Origin: a bacterium
Lineage (GTDB): Bacteria > Babelota > Babeliae > Babelales > RVW-14
Reading direction: 5' to 3'
Assembly (NCBI GenBank): GCA_030432505.1
Contig: JAUIHA010000052.1
Location: 1-6,206 of the forward strand
Length of the DNA: 6,206 nt
The translations under genes and the position numbers were made by a program. The notes under the pieces are model-generated. The model made no database searches. It saw only the letters and a list, made by a program, of their open reading frames with translations, and was not told where the DNA came from. Positions within the stretch are counted from its first letter, which is position 1, and every line of letters starts with the position of its first letter. Of this stretch, positions 6,181 through 6,206 are shown piece after piece.

Positions 6181-6206
6181 GAATTATATTTGGATCCTGC
6201 CTGTCG
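6181..6206 (+). repeat. palindromic repeat copy F, cut by the window end
   Basis: The arm GAATTATATTTGGATCCTG, then CCTGTCG, which matches the start of the cores of C and D. The first 17 bases equal the reverse complement of the copy B arm. The rest lies beyond the window. Confidence 0.8.

Larger units (their letters stand above)
5901..6206. other. repeat-rich noncoding region upstream of uppP
   Basis: I find no supportable gene in these 306 bases. They hold the uppP ribosome site, copies D, E and F, and about 105 unique bases between D and E (6029-6133). On the minus strand a TATAAA (6064-6069) could be a -10 box, but no acceptable -35 lies at the right distance. No promoter for uppP can be assigned with confidence; transcription may come from beyond the window or from the unique stretch. 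Confidence 0.6.

Overview
The window holds four protein-coding regions and six copies of a small palindromic repeat. Three genes serve the bacterial cell envelope and division: murF (minus strand, cut by the left edge), ftsK and uppP (both minus strand, uppP upstream of ftsK). The fourth, on the plus strand, encodes an unrecognised protein with an N-terminal signal peptide. I see no tRNA, rRNA, CRISPR array, insertion sequence or prophage gene.

Layout: 1-910 is the N-terminal 303 codons of MurF. 911-1175 is a divergent intergenic region with a candidate promoter for each flanking gene. 1176-2372 is the exported unknown protein. 2373-2592 is a convergent intergenic region with two repeat copies (A, B) and a separate GGGG/CCCC hairpin, probably acting as transcription ends. 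2593-4911 is a complete FtsK translocase. A 98-base gap follows. 5010-5900 is UppP, carrying repeat copy C inside its reading frame. 5901-6206 is noncoding and packed with copies D, E and F, the last cut by the window end.

How the genes fit together: MurF completes the UDP-MurNAc-pentapeptide precursor, UppP recycles the undecaprenyl carrier that lipid II synthesis needs, and FtsK couples septum formation to chromosome segregation. The organism therefore probably makes peptidoglycan and divides with a conventional divisome.

Organism: a bacterium of moderate to low GC with good Shine-Dalgarno sites. Small palindromic repeats between genes, and one inside an ORF in frame, recall the palindromic elements of Rickettsia and similar repeats in other intracellular lineages. 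With the unknown secreted Ser/Pro-rich protein, this suggests a host-associated or intracellular lineage (for example Candidatus Dependentiae or a Rickettsiales-like group). That placement is a low-confidence inference.

The most notable feature is the repeat family. Its arms are conserved, but the internal modules differ between copies, and one module lies in opposite orientations relative to the arms. One copy has been absorbed into UppP without breaking the frame.
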